NCBI GenBank assembly: GCA_022071945.1
Contig: JAJVIN010000039.1
Span: 102,735-166,734, forward strand
Source of the DNA: Thermoanaerobaculia bacterium
GTDB lineage: Bacteria; Acidobacteriota; Thermoanaerobaculia; UBA5066
Direction of reading: 5' to 3'
Length of the DNA stretch: 64,000 nucleotides
Shown here piece by piece: positions 22,503 through 31,481 of the stretch. The position numbers were made by a program, and so were the translations under genes. Each line of letters opens with the position of its first letter. Position 1 is the first letter of the stretch. The notes beneath the pieces were generated by a model. The model had not been told where the DNA came from and ran no database searches. It worked only from the letters and a program-made list of their open reading frames with translations.

Positions 22503-25142
22503 TCAGGTTCCGATCCGAGTGATTCGCAGGATCGGCCCGTCGGCACCCGCAGAGTCGAAGAGCGCGGAGTCTCTCAGGTCGATCTCCGCGAAGATGGCCC
22601 AGTCGTTCTCGCCGGAAGGGTCCAGGAGCGTCTGTGTGACGCTCCATTGGCGAGGGCCCTTCGGACGCAAGTTGGTCCAGTGGTGAAGGCGAGACTCGGG
22701 TCCTGAGAGGAGTTCCTCGTGAGCGGCGAAGTACGGCGCCATCGCCTCTTCGAAGCGCTCCATCGACCAGCCGTTCTCTGTCTCGCCCACGCCTTCCGCG
22801 AACCCGGATGGCTGCCACACGCGTTCGGAGGCGTCTTCCCAGTCCTTCCTCGAGAGGGCGCGGACGAGGAGGTGCATCTCCGCCCTCACCCGGGAAGCGA
22901 AGACCCGCGGATTGGCGAGGAGCTCGGTGAGCCACGCTGCCTCCCGCTTCTTCTCCGGTTCGGTCCGCTTCTCGAGGATCTGCTCCGGGTGGCGGAGGCT
23001 CTCCCACTCCTCGAGGAGACTCGCGTCGGTCTCTCCGACGAGGGAGCGGAAGAACCCGAGCACGTCCCAGAGCTCGTCGGTCTTGGCTGGCTCGGGTACG
23101 GTTTGTTCCAGCGTCCGGTAGAGCTGGGAGAGGTAGCGCAGGAGGACGCCCTCGCTTCGCTCGAGTCCGTAGCTCCTGACGTAGTCCGAAAAGCCCGAGT
23201 AGGTCTCGAACATCTCGCGGCCGATCGACTTGGGCGACACGTCGGATCCGGCCGTCCACGGGTGCTCGCTCCTGAACTCGTTGAAGACGCCGTAGAGGAA
23301 CTCGGCCAGCGGCTTGGGGTGTGTGACCTCCTCGAGCCTCGCCATTCTCTCCTCGTAGGGAACGCCCTCTTCCTTCAGTTGCGCCAGGAGCCTTCCCTTG
23401 GCCCGGTCCGCCTGCTTTCTCAGGATCACGTCGGGATCCTCGAGGATCGACTCGATGACGGTGAGGGCGTCGACCGCGTAGCTTGGCGAGAGCGGATCCA
23501 GCCGCTCGAGGGCCGTCAGCGCGAACAGGGAGAGAGTCTGGTGGAGAGAGAAATCCCACTGGAGGTTCTCGTCCACCACGAAGCGCAGCATCGACCGGTC
23601 CCCGAAATCCTCCCGGACGGGGATCAGGATCCGGGCCCTCCCGAGCGAGCGCACCAGGGTGGCGGCCTGCCGGATCAGACGGGGCTTGGTCCCCTCGTCC
23701 TCGTGACAGGCCGCGATCAGCTGTCTGACGGAGGCGAAGTTCCGGGAGGGCCGCTCGGAGGCATCGCGTTGAATGAGGTCGAGGATCATCCCGTGAGTCA
23801 GCCGAAAGCGGGACTTGAGAGTCTCCGGCGGCCTCGAGATCAGCTTCTGGAACGTCTCGAGGGACCAGGAGATCTCTCCCTTCGCGGGACCCTTGAAGGT
23901 CTTGGTGTTCTTCTTACCCGAGGCCTCGGACTTCTTCTCCGCCTGCCTCTTCTCGACGATGTGCTCCGGGGCCTGGGCGACGACGCTCCCCTTCTCGTCG
24001 AACCCGCGCCGTCCGGCCCGTCCGGCGATCTGCTTGAAGTCCCGGATCGACAGGAGATTGACCTTCGTCCCGTCGAACTTCGCGAGCTTCGTGAAGAGCA
24101 CGGTCCGAATCGGGATGTTCACCCCGACGCCGAGCGTGTCCGTGCCGCAGATGACGTGGAGAAGGCCCTTCTGGGCCAGCTGCTCCACGAGGAGCCGGTA
24201 GCGCGGCAGGAGTCCGGCGTGGTGGATCCCGATCCCGAACGAGAGAAAGCGCTTGTACTCCTTGCCGTAGGGGGTCGTCAGCCTCTTCCCGGCGACGATG
24301 CGCCGGATCTCCTCGCGCTCTTCCTTCGAGGCGATCTTGATGCTCGTGAGGGACTGGGCGAGCTCCGCGCATTCTCTCTGCGTGAAATTCACGACGTAGA
24401 TGGGGCTCTTCTTCTGGGCGAGCAGATCCTCGATCGTTTCGTGGAGCGGCATCTCCCTGTACTCGTAGTCCAGGGGAACGGGCCGGTCCTCGGAGGTCAC
24501 GAACGCCACTTTCCGGCCGGTGTCGCGCTCGAGGCGCTCGGCGAGAGCGCTCATGTCACCGAGAGTCGCCGACATCAGCAGGAACTGCGTGCCGGGCAAG
24601 ACCAGGAGGGGAACCTGCCACGCCACTCCCCGCTCCTTGTCGGAGTAGTAGTGGAACTCGTCCATGACGGCATACGGGGCGCTCAGCCTCTCTCCGAGGC
24701 GGAGCGCCATGTTGGAAAGAACTTCGGCCGTGCAGCACAGAACGAGCCCATCGGCATTGATGCTGGCATCTCCGGTCAGCATTCCGACGCTGTCGGGACC
24801 GAAGTCCTTGCAAAGGGAGAAGAACTTCTCGCTCGCGAGAGCCTTGATCGGGCTCGTGTAGAACGAAACCCGGCCCTCGCACAGAGCCTTGAAATGCAGG
24901 CCGAGAGCGACGAGGGACTTGCCCGAGCCGGTCGGCGTGCCCAGGATCACGTGCTTGCCGGCCATGATCTCGAGGAGAGCCTCTTCCTGCGCGGGGTAAA
25001 GCGTCAGGCCGGTCTCGGCCACCCAGTCCAGAAAGAGACCCAGGATTTCGTCGGGATCGTCCGTCCCGGCAGGCGGGATCCTGTCTGATAGCGGCGCGAT
25101 CTCCCTGCCCGTTTCGGCCGGGGGTGAAGGGCGTTGGGTCAT
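22503..25142 (-). CDS. Ski2/Mtr4-like DExH-box RNA helicase with DUF3516-type C-terminus
   Basis: A large 879-residue SF2 helicase. Walker A GTPTGSGKSLVALGLHFKA is near residue 68, the DExH box VMDEFHYYSD near 160, motif III LLMSATLGD near 191, and the C-terminal RecA domain ends QIAGRAGRRGFDEKG near 370. The long C-terminal half from about 430 is helical and matches the helicase plus DUF3516 architecture known in bacteria. This class is similar to eukaryotic exosome-linked helicases and may act on structured RNA. A coupled pabC-like gene lies upstream (its stop overlaps this ATG as TGATG). Confidence 0.87.
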   Translation of the reverse strand: MTQRPSPPAETGREIAPLSDRIPPAGTDDPDEILGLFLDWVAETGLTLYPAQEEALLEIMAGKHVILGTPTGSGKSLVALGLHFKALCEGRVSFYTSPIKALASEKFFSLCKDFGPDSVGMLTGDASINADGLVLCCTAEVLSNMALRLGERLSAPYAVMDEFHYYSDKERGVAWQVPLLVLPGTQFLLMSATLGDMSALAERLERDTGRKVAFVTSEDRPVPLDYEYREMPLHETIEDLLAQKKSPIYVVNFTQRECAELAQSLTSIKIASKEEREEIRRIVAGKRLTTPYGKEYKRFLSFGIGIHHAGLLPRYRLLVEQLAQKGLLHVICGTDTLGVGVNIPIRTVLFTKLAKFDGTKVNLLSIRDFKQIAGRAGRRGFDEKGSVVAQAPEHIVEKRQAEKKSEASGKKNTKTFKGPAKGEISWSLETFQKLISRPPETLKSRFRLTHGMILDLIQRDASERPSRNFASVRQLIAACHEDEGTKPRLIRQAATLVRSLGRARILIPVREDFGDRSMLRFVVDENLQWDFSLHQTLSLFALTALERLDPLSPSYAVDALTVIESILEDPDVILRKQADRAKGRLLAQLKEEGVPYEERMARLEEVTHPKPLAEFLYGVFNEFRSEHPWTAGSDVSPKSIGREMFETYSGFSDYVRSYGLERSEGVLLRYLSQLYRTLEQTVPEPAKTDELWDVLGFFRSLVGETDASLLEEWESLRHPEQILEKRTEPEKKREAAWLTELLANPRVFASRVRAEMHLLVRALSRKDWEDASERVWQPSGFAEGVGETENGWSMERFEEAMAPYFAAHEELLSGPESRLHHWTNLRPKGPRQWSVTQTLLDPSGENDWAIFAEIDLRDSALFDSAGADGPILRITRIGT

Positions 25143-25942
25143 CAGAATGCCGTCACGACGAGCGGGTCGGCCTCGAGCCTGCGATTGAAGGCCTCGACGC
25201 GTTCCAGCATCCGGTCAGGAACGGAGCACGGCCGCCCGTCGAGCTCGCGGGCGGGCACGACCCTGGTGAGGGAGCCGGCGAGGACAGCGCCGGCCCGAAT
25301 GTCCTCGGCGGTCAGGGGCCTGCGTTGGGGTTCGTGAGCGAGGAAGGCGGCAAGCGTCACGCTCGAAAGAGCCGGCCCGAGGGCCGCGACGAAAGATTCA
25401 GACTCTTCGACCCAGACGGCCAGTCCGGTGGACGTTCCCTCGAGGTAGTGGCCGGCCGAGTCGACGAGAAGGCCCTCGTTGCCCCCCGCGTGACGCGCAA
25501 CCCTCTGTCCGATGACGGCGCCAAAGTAGCTCGTGCTCTTGATCCCAGGTGTATCCCGCTGGATCCAGGAAGGAAGGGTGACGGTTCGCGCCCCCGCCCT
25601 TCTTTCCAGCGTCCAGGCCGGGATCTTTCGCACGGAGGCATCCAGCCTCCAGGAAGACGGATCGTCGAGGTCATTGCCAGCCGCCACGAAGGCGAGGCGG
25701 AGGGCCCGTTCCGTGACGTCCTCCATTCCGACTCCCGCGGCATCGATGGCCTTCTCCGCGGCCTCGAGGAACTCCTCTCTTCTGGGAGCGGGGAGCTCGA
25801 GCCGCTGAACGGAAGACGAGAATCTCTCCCAGTGCTCGAAGAAGAGGATGGCATTCCGCCCGCGCAGGAGGACGGTTTCAAAAAGGCCGATTCCCCTCTC
25901 GACGGCCGGAGAGAAGACGGTGAGGGGTACCGTTTCATTCAT
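25142..25942 (-). CDS. pabC: Class IV aminotransferase, aminodeoxychorismate lyase-like
   Basis: A fold-type IV PLP enzyme of 266 residues. Motifs present are ERGIGLFETVLLRGR near residue 15, the catalytic Lys in GIKSTSYFGAVIG near 139, and LEGTSTGLAVWV near 174 (the phosphate-binding loop). The C-terminal LSSVTLAAFLAHE fits the family. It overlaps pabB at 25935-25942, which strongly supports a role as aminodeoxychorismate lyase in p-aminobenzoate and folate synthesis. Class IV members can also be branched-chain or D-amino acid transaminases, and the context is what decides here. Confidence 0.82.
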   Translation of the reverse strand: MNETVPLTVFSPAVERGIGLFETVLLRGRNAILFFEHWERFSSSVQRLELPAPRREEFLEAAEKAIDAAGVGMEDVTERALRLAFVAAGNDLDDPSSWRLDASVRKIPAWTLERRAGARTVTLPSWIQRDTPGIKSTSYFGAVIGQRVARHAGGNEGLLVDSAGHYLEGTSTGLAVWVEESESFVAALGPALSSVTLAAFLAHEPQRRPLTAEDIRAGAVLAGSLTRVVPARELDGRPCSVPDRMLERVEAFNRRLEADPLVVTAF

Positions 25943-27143
25943 CGGCTGGTCCTTCCGTGGAAAGCGCGGCCACGGCGCGCGCGAACTCGCGCGACTTTAC
26001 CTCGCTCTCTTCCCACTCGGCCGCCGCATCCGAATCCCAGACGATGCCGCATCCGGAGTGGTAGTCGACCCCTGCCGCCGAGAGGATGGCCGTCCGGATT
26101 CCGACATTGAAGACGGCCGTGCCGTCCCCCCTGACGTATCCGATGGCGCCCGTGTAGGGGCCCCGGGGTACCGGCTCGAGGTTCCGGATGTACGAGAGCG
26201 AGGCACGCTTCGGCGCCCCCGTGACGGACCCGCCCGGAAACGCCGCGAGGAGGATGTCCGAGATCGCCATCTGAGGGAGTAGGGTCGCCTTCACCGTCGA
26301 CTCCAGATGATGAAGGTGCGAAAACGACTTCACGATCTCGAGGTCCGGCACTCTCACGCTCCCGGGCACCGCCACCCTGCCCAGATCGTTTCGGACCAGG
26401 TCGACGATCATCACGTGCTCGGCGAGGTCCTTCTCGGATGTTTGCAGGCTCCGAATTGCCCGTGCGTCCTCGCCGGGATGCGAGAACCTCGGAACGGTTC
26501 CCTTGATCGGGGAGCTTTCGACCGTCCGGCGGCCGAGGTCACAGCGCACGAACAGCTCCGGCGAGTTGGAAGTGATGGCGAAGTCTGCCGTCGCGATGTG
26601 GAGGCCGTAGGGGACGGGATTGTCGGAATAGAGCCGCGCGGCGAGCCAGTCCGAGTCGACCTTCGAGGGGACGGTGACGCGCCGGGTCAGATTGACCTGA
26701 TAGACAGAGCCTCGCGCGATGGCCTCGCGGATCTCGCCGATCCGTTCGGCCCAACCTTCGGAGTCGACGGAAGAGGCGGGTTCCCCGCTGCCCTCAGGAG
26801 TGCTGAATCCCACGGCCTCTTCGCTTTCGGGTTGATCGAGCGAGAACAGCCCGAACCACGCCAGCGGAGTCCTCTGCGGGGGCCGGAAGAGCCTTCGCGA
26901 GCCTTCCAGGTAGACCCCTGCCTCGTACGAGAAGAACCCGGCCATGAGTTGATCCGGTCTCCCGCTCCGGGCGAGAACGTCGAGCTCCAGCAAGAGCGAG
27001 TGCAGGTCTCCTGGCGAATCGGAGTCGACCTCGAGGATCCTCGCGGGAGAGGCCAGGTGGAGCGGCTCGGGCAAGCCCCAGCCGGTGCCCCGGAAGGTTA
27101 CGGATGGGCCTGCCGCCCCGTCTCGGCTACTCTCTCGTCCCAT
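25935..27143 (-). CDS. pabB: Aminodeoxychorismate synthase component I
   Basis: Converts chorismate and ammonia to 4-amino-4-deoxychorismate for folate. About 402 residues if started at the ATG at 27143. The chorismate-binding core contains GSVYQVNLTRRV, SPIKGTVPR, DLVRNDLGRVA, PGGSVTGAPKRAS and YTGAIGYVRGDG near the C-terminus, all typical PabB/TrpE. No glutamine amidotransferase (pabA) is seen here, so it is either elsewhere or free ammonia is used. The chosen ATG lies in a CATG shared with the divergent thioesterase start; two further ATGs lie upstream (27155, 27179) but would overlap the other gene. The downstream pabC overlaps by 8 nt. Confidence 0.9.
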   Translation of the reverse strand: MGRESSRDGAAGPSVTFRGTGWGLPEPLHLASPARILEVDSDSPGDLHSLLLELDVLARSGRPDQLMAGFFSYEAGVYLEGSRRLFRPPQRTPLAWFGLFSLDQPESEEAVGFSTPEGSGEPASSVDSEGWAERIGEIREAIARGSVYQVNLTRRVTVPSKVDSDWLAARLYSDNPVPYGLHIATADFAITSNSPELFVRCDLGRRTVESSPIKGTVPRFSHPGEDARAIRSLQTSEKDLAEHVMIVDLVRNDLGRVAVPGSVRVPDLEIVKSFSHLHHLESTVKATLLPQMAISDILLAAFPGGSVTGAPKRASLSYIRNLEPVPRGPYTGAIGYVRGDGTAVFNVGIRTAILSAAGVDYHSGCGIVWDSDAAAEWEESEVKSREFARAVAALSTEGPADE

Positions 27144-27564
27144 GCAAGACGGCATCGGCCCCGCCGTGGAATCGCTCATACGAGTCCGCTACGCGGAGAC
27201 GGACAAGCAGGGCGTCGTTTATCACGCGAACTACATCATCTACTTCGAGGTCGGCCGAACCGACTTCTGCGCCAGCGCCGGCTACCCCTATCCGCGCATG
27301 GAAGAGGATGGGGTCTTCATCGTCGTCGTCGAGGCCGCGGCGAGGTACCGAAAGGCCGCCCGCTACGGAGACGAGTTGACCGTCCTCACCCGCTTCGGAG
27401 GCTTCAGAAGCCGCGGATGTTCCTTCCACTACCAGATCCTCCTACCGGATGGGACCCTCAGCGCCGAGGGAGAGACGCATCACCTGTTCCTCGACTCGGC
27501 GGGCAGGCCGAGGACGGTTCCAGAAGCCGTCAGGCGCGCGTTTGCGACTTTCACGGCGTCCTGA
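27142..27564 (+). CDS. Acyl-CoA thioesterase, YbgC/4HBT family
   Basis: A hotdog-fold thioesterase of 140 residues. The IRVRYAETDKQGVVYHANYIIYFEVGR segment carries the catalytic Asp of the YbgC/FcbC branch, which hydrolyses short-chain acyl-CoAs. In many bacteria YbgC is the first gene of the Tol-Pal cluster; here that cluster begins at 35769 and lacks it, so this may be the displaced partner. The ATG at 27142 forms CATG with the pabB ATG on the other strand; a GTG at 27166 (MESLIRVRY) is an alternative start that would relieve the clash. It ends 3 nt before coaD, which converges on it. Confidence 0.85.
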   Translation: MQDGIGPAVESLIRVRYAETDKQGVVYHANYIIYFEVGRTDFCASAGYPYPRMEEDGVFIVVVEAAARYRKAARYGDELTVLTRFGGFRSRGCSFHYQILLPDGTLSAEGETHHLFLDSAGRPRTVPEAVRRAFATFTAS

Positions 27565-27567
27565 TTC

Positions 27568-28065
27568 TCAGCTCTTCCCGGGTTTTCCGTTCGGGAGTTT
27601 CTGTTCGAGCGCGCGGTGGACGAGGGAGGGAACGAGCCCCGAGACGTCGCCTCCGAGGCGGTGGACCTCCTTCACCAGCCGGCTCGAAAGGTACGAGAGG
27701 TCTTCGCGAGGGGTCAGGAAGACGGTCTCCACCTCTCGGTCCAGTCGGCGGTTCATCAGAGCCATCTGGAACTCGAACTCGAAGTCCGAGACCACCCGGA
27801 GTCCCCGCACGACGATGTTCGTCTTTTCTTTCCTGAGGAAGTCGACGAGGAGTCCGGAAAACGACTTCACCTTCACCTTGGGATTCCGCCGGAAGATCTC
27901 CCTCAGCATGCCGATCCGCTCCTCGACCGTGAAGTGCGGGGACTTCTCGGTGTTGATCAGAACGGCGACGAGAACGCGGTCGAAGATCCGGCAGCTGCGC
28001 TCGATCAGATCGACGTGACCATTCGTGACGGGATCGAAGGAACCGGGGTAGACGGCTAGCTTCAT
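27568..28065 (-). CDS. coaD: Phosphopantetheine adenylyltransferase
   Basis: Adds AMP to 4'-phosphopantetheine in coenzyme A synthesis. A 165-residue cytidylyltransferase-like protein. YPGSFDPVTNGHVDLIERS (residues 6-24) carries the HxGH-like TNGH, IVVRGLRVVSDFEFEFQMALMNRRL lies near 84, and the ISSRLVKEV-type segment near 128 appears here as LSSRLVKEVHRLGG. Length and motifs are textbook for CoaD. It converges with the thioesterase (3-nt gap) and follows the permease gene at 28081 by 15 nt. Confidence 0.95.
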   Translation of the reverse strand: MKLAVYPGSFDPVTNGHVDLIERSCRIFDRVLVAVLINTEKSPHFTVEERIGMLREIFRRNPKVKVKSFSGLLVDFLRKEKTNIVVRGLRVVSDFEFEFQMALMNRRLDREVETVFLTPREDLSYLSSRLVKEVHRLGGDVSGLVPSLVHRALEQKLPNGKPGKS

Positions 28066-28080
28066 CGCGGAAGCGGGATT

Positions 28081-28911
28081 CTAAGCCCGGCCCGGGGCTT
28101 GGGGCGTCCCGGCAGCCCAAAGGACCAGGAGGTTCGCGCCCAGTCGTCTCACGGCGGCCACGACGATCAGGATGGCCATCGCCGGCGGCAGCGCGCACCA
28201 CCACGCCCCGGGCAGAAGAGAGCGGGCGTCCGCGAGAGCCCGTCCCCACGAGGCGGCGGGCGGCGGAGTTCCGAGGCCCAGAAACGACAGCGAGGCCTCG
28301 GTCACGATGGCCCCGCCGAGGATGTAGGGAACGAACGCGATGGTGGGCCACGCGACGTTTCTCAAGACGTGCCGGAGAAGGATCCAGGGCTCGCTCGCGC
28401 CCTCGGCCCGCGCGATGGCGACAAACGGCGACGCCAGCACTCCCCTGACGACCGCCGAGGTCGCGCGGGCCAGGTCGATCCACGCCGTCAACCCGATGAT
28501 GAGGGCGCTCGAGATCACGGACGGCGAGAAGAACGTCGCCGCCGAGACCGCCAGGACGAGGCCCGGTACCGTTTGAACGATCTCGATGAGGAGTCCCGCC
28601 ACGCGCCGGAGAAGACCTCGCGAGAGTCCGGCCAGGCTCCCGATGGCGAGCCCCAGAAAGAGCGCGAGGCTCGTCGCCGCGGAGGCCGCGGACAGCGAGA
28701 TCTGGCCCCCGGAGATGAGGCGTGACAGGACGTCGCGCCCGAGGTCGTCCGTGCCGAGCCAGTGGGTCGAATCGGGCGGACGCAGACGCTCATCGAGATT
28801 CCCTTCCAGCGGAGAGAACGGCGTCACGAACGGTCCCAGAACGGTCAGGGCCAGAAGCGCACCCGTGAGAAGAAGCGACTGCCTGGCGAGACGAGCCCTG
28901 CGGTCCGTCAT
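28081..28911 (-). CDS. ABC transporter permease, DppC/OppC type
   Basis: One of two inner-membrane channel subunits of a peptide or nickel type importer. Residues 1-276 from the ATG at 28911. PFSPLEGNLDERLRPPDSTHWLGTDDLGRDVLSRL near residue 32 is the characteristic OppC N-terminal region. The EAA loop is RAEGASEPWILLRHVLRNVAWP near 170, and five or six membrane segments are visible. An upstream in-frame region was left out because it overlaps the DppB-like gene end. The matching ATPases are not in the window. Confidence 0.88.
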   Translation of the reverse strand: MTDRRARLARQSLLLTGALLALTVLGPFVTPFSPLEGNLDERLRPPDSTHWLGTDDLGRDVLSRLISGGQISLSAASAATSLALFLGLAIGSLAGLSRGLLRRVAGLLIEIVQTVPGLVLAVSAATFFSPSVISSALIIGLTAWIDLARATSAVVRGVLASPFVAIARAEGASEPWILLRHVLRNVAWPTIAFVPYILGGAIVTEASLSFLGLGTPPPAASWGRALADARSLLPGAWWCALPPAMAILIVVAAVRRLGANLLVLWAAGTPQAPGRA

Positions 28912-28921
28912 GACTCGTCCC

Positions 28922-29863
28922 TCACTCCTCTTCCGTTCCCCGTCTCGGATCGAGGAAGGCCGTGACCCCATCGGCCAGGAGTCCCGCCAGGGCGACGGCC
29001 CCGGCCGTCAGGAACGTCATGGCCAAAACCACCGGGTAGTCGCGGCCCGCGACCGCGTCTGCCAGAAGGCTCCCCGCCCCGCCGACGGAGAAGAGCTTCT
29101 CGACGAGGACCGAGCCCGCCAGGCAGGAAGGGACGAGAGCGGCCAGAAGCGCAGCGACAGCCGGACCCGATCTCTTCAGGCTCCGGCGGAGGAGGGCCCA
29201 CCGTTCCTCCCCTCGTGCTCGCGCGGCCAGGGTCAGAGGAGACGCGCGGGCATCCCGGAAGAGCTCGAGAAAGAACCGGTAGAGCGGAGGCGCCGTGGCA
29301 AGGGCCAGCGTGACCGCGGGGAGGAGGAGATCGCGGAGTGAGGTGTCGAGTCCCGCCAATACCGGGGTCCAGCCCAGGGAAATCGAGAAGACGAAGATGA
29401 GGAGGAGCCCGCTCACGAAAGGTGGAGTCGCAAAGAGTGTATCCATGATGCCGGAAAGGAATCGCTCCAGGGCAAGCCGCCTCCCCGCAGCGAACGCCGC
29501 CGCGGTGATCGCACCCAGGAAAGCCAGGATGAGACTGAGCCCGTTCAGCGCCGCCGTGATGGGAAGAGACTCGGCGAGTCTCTCTCGCACCTCCTGGCCG
29601 CTCTGGATCGACCGCCCGAAGTCGAGGGTGAAGGCTCGCCGCGTCCAGAGAAGAAATTGCGAGGCCGCGGGCCGGTCGAGCCCGAAGTGTGCGCGGAAGG
29701 CCTCGAGAGAGGCCGGGTCGAGCCGGGCGGGCCGGGAACCGCTCCTCAGGGCCAGAAGCGCGGGGTCGCCCGGCGCCATCCAGAGGAGTACGAAGACGAG
29801 AAGAAGCGAGCCGGCCAGAGAGGCCAGCGCGCTCAGGGACCTCGCCATCGCGCGCCTCGGCAC
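28922..29863 (-). CDS. ABC transporter permease, DppB/OppB type
   Basis: The second channel subunit of the same importer. 313 residues with an N-terminal membrane helix and MAPGDPALLAL near residue 29. Next comes FRAHFGLDRPAASQFLLWTRRAFTLDFGRSIQSGQEV near 54, a classic DppB periplasmic region, and an EAA-like loop AARARGEERWALLRRSLKRSG near 210. It is 10 nt from the DppC-type gene and 13 nt after the binding-protein gene, so the three are one operon in the order binding protein, DppB, DppC. Peptide or oligopeptide substrates are the usual inference, not shown. Confidence 0.88.
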   Translation of the reverse strand: MPRRAMARSLSALASLAGSLLLVFVLLWMAPGDPALLALRSGSRPARLDPASLEAFRAHFGLDRPAASQFLLWTRRAFTLDFGRSIQSGQEVRERLAESLPITAALNGLSLILAFLGAITAAAFAAGRRLALERFLSGIMDTLFATPPFVSGLLLIFVFSISLGWTPVLAGLDTSLRDLLLPAVTLALATAPPLYRFFLELFRDARASPLTLAARARGEERWALLRRSLKRSGPAVAALLAALVPSCLAGSVLVEKLFSVGGAGSLLADAVAGRDYPVVLAMTFLTAGAVALAGLLADGVTAFLDPRRGTEEE

Positions 29864-29876
29864 CTGCCCCGCCGCC

Positions 29877-31481
29877 TCAGGTCACGGGTCTGGAAACAGG
29901 CACGGGTCGCCAGGACGCCGCGCCGGGCCAGAACAGCGAGAGCCCGAGTGGCGAGGTCAGGACGCCCTCCACTCGCCTCGAGAGCCCCCACTTGACCTTC
30001 ACGTTGTGCAGGAAGGTGACCGGCTGATCTTCATTCAGGTTCCTCTGAAGCGATGAGTAGAGCTTCTTCGCTTCCGCCTGGTCGAATGTCTCCTTCAGCC
30101 GGTCGAGGATCCGGTCGACCTCCGGGTTCTTGTAAAAGCAGTAGTTCCAGCCGCCGGGCGGGAGCTGCGACGAGTGCCAGCTGATCGAGAAATCCGGATT
30201 CGGGTCGAGCGACATGGCGAGAAAGCACGCCTCGAAATCCCCGGCGTCGACCCGAGTCGTGAAGGCCGACCACTCCATCGGCGCCAGGGTCATCTCGATC
30301 CCGGCCTTGCGCAGGGCCTGCTGGACCGACTCGGCGATCTGCCTCTGGATCTCGCTCCCTCCGCCCATCAAGAGCTCGAAGGAGAACCGGCGCCCGTCCT
30401 TCACGAGGATTCCATCTTTTCCGCGGGCGAACCCGGCTGCCGCCAGCGTCTTTTCGGCTTCTTGGGGATCGTGGGGAAATGGAGGAATCCCGGGGTCGTG
30501 GAACCAGAGACCGGGTGGAATGGGCCCCGCGGCCGGGGTGGCCGTTCCCCCGTAGATCGTCCGGGCAATGGCCTCCCGGTCGATGAGGCTGGTGATGGCC
30601 CTTCGCACCTCCCGGCTGCCGAAGAAAGGATGTTTGTGGCTCCAGCCGATGTAGGTGTAGCCGAGCTCCGGGTAGAGAAGGAGCCTGGCCTCCGCGCTAG
30701 CCCTCTTCTCGAGGTCCTGCATCTGGGCGAAGGTGAGCCTCGAGTCGTGAATCTCGCCCTTCAGGAGCGCCGGATACGCGGAGGCGGAATCGGAGACGAC
30801 TCGAAACACGAGGGAATCCGCGGGCGCCCTCGGACCCGAGAACCTCTCGTTGCGAGTCAGTTCGATCGCTTGCCCCGCCCGCCAGCGGGCGACCTTGTAC
30901 GGGCCATTTGCCAGGGGCTTCCGGTTCGTGGGATGGGACAGGATGTCCGTACCCTTGTAGGCGCGCTCGGGAATGAGGGGCAGGTTGAAGGCATCGCGGC
31001 GGGCCGAACTCGCGGTCTTGAACGTCACGCGGGCCGTCAGCTCGTCGACCACCTCGGCCTTCACGAATCCCTCGAAGTAGCCCTTCCGGTTGGGAGACGG
31101 TGTCCTGTCGTCCATCAACGTGTTGACCGTGAAGGCGACGTCGTTTGACCGGATGGGTGTCCCGTCCTCCCAGCGCAGGCCGGGTTTCAGCTTGATCGTG
31201 TAGACGCGGTGCTCGGCATCGGGCAGGACGGACTCGGCCAGACCGGGCATGAGCTCGAGCTTGCTGTCGTAGTCGAGGAGGTTTCTCGACACGAGCGCGA
31301 TGACGGTCAGCTCGGGATCCGTTGTCGCGAGGATGGGGTTGAGGGTCTTCGGCTCGCCCTCGAGCCTCCGAAGGAGGAGGGACGGGCTGTCCTTGGCGCC
31401 GGTCCCGCACCCCGCGAAGAAAAGCGCCGCTCCCAGGAGCGCCCCCGCCACCTGGCCGAGGAAGGAGCGCCGGGCCTTCAT
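29877..31481 (-). CDS. Extracellular solute-binding lipoprotein, family 5
   Basis: The ligand-binding subunit of the adjacent DppB/DppC importer. 534 residues. A lipoprotein signal ends FFAGCG (lipobox Cys near residue 25). The SBP_bac_5 pattern then follows: LRRLEGEPKTLNPILATTDPE, VYTIKLKPGLRWEDGTPIRSNDVAFTVN near 94 and ANGPYKVARWRAGQAIELTRNERF near 190. ATG at 31481 overlaps the stop of the beta-propeller gene (ATGA). Ligand specificity cannot be called. Confidence 0.9.
   Translation of the reverse strand: MKARRSFLGQVAGALLGAALFFAGCGTGAKDSPSLLLRRLEGEPKTLNPILATTDPELTVIALVSRNLLDYDSKLELMPGLAESVLPDAEHRVYTIKLKPGLRWEDGTPIRSNDVAFTVNTLMDDRTPSPNRKGYFEGFVKAEVVDELTARVTFKTASSARRDAFNLPLIPERAYKGTDILSHPTNRKPLANGPYKVARWRAGQAIELTRNERFSGPRAPADSLVFRVVSDSASAYPALLKGEIHDSRLTFAQMQDLEKRASAEARLLLYPELGYTYIGWSHKHPFFGSREVRRAITSLIDREAIARTIYGGTATPAAGPIPPGLWFHDPGIPPFPHDPQEAEKTLAAAGFARGKDGILVKDGRRFSFELLMGGGSEIQRQIAESVQQALRKAGIEMTLAPMEWSAFTTRVDAGDFEACFLAMSLDPNPDFSISWHSSQLPPGGWNYCFYKNPEVDRILDRLKETFDQAEAKKLYSSLQRNLNEDQPVTFLHNVKVKWGLSRRVEGVLTSPLGLSLFWPGAASWRPVPVSRPVT

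Noticed and set aside
22342..23559. 405-residue minus-strand frame overlapping the helicase 3' end
   Set aside because: Out-of-frame shadow of the helicase gene that also runs through its stop region.
22719..25088. 789-residue plus-strand frame opposite the Ski2-like helicase
   Set aside because: Long antisense open frame caused by high GC; no motifs, and the minus-strand helicase has intact motifs.
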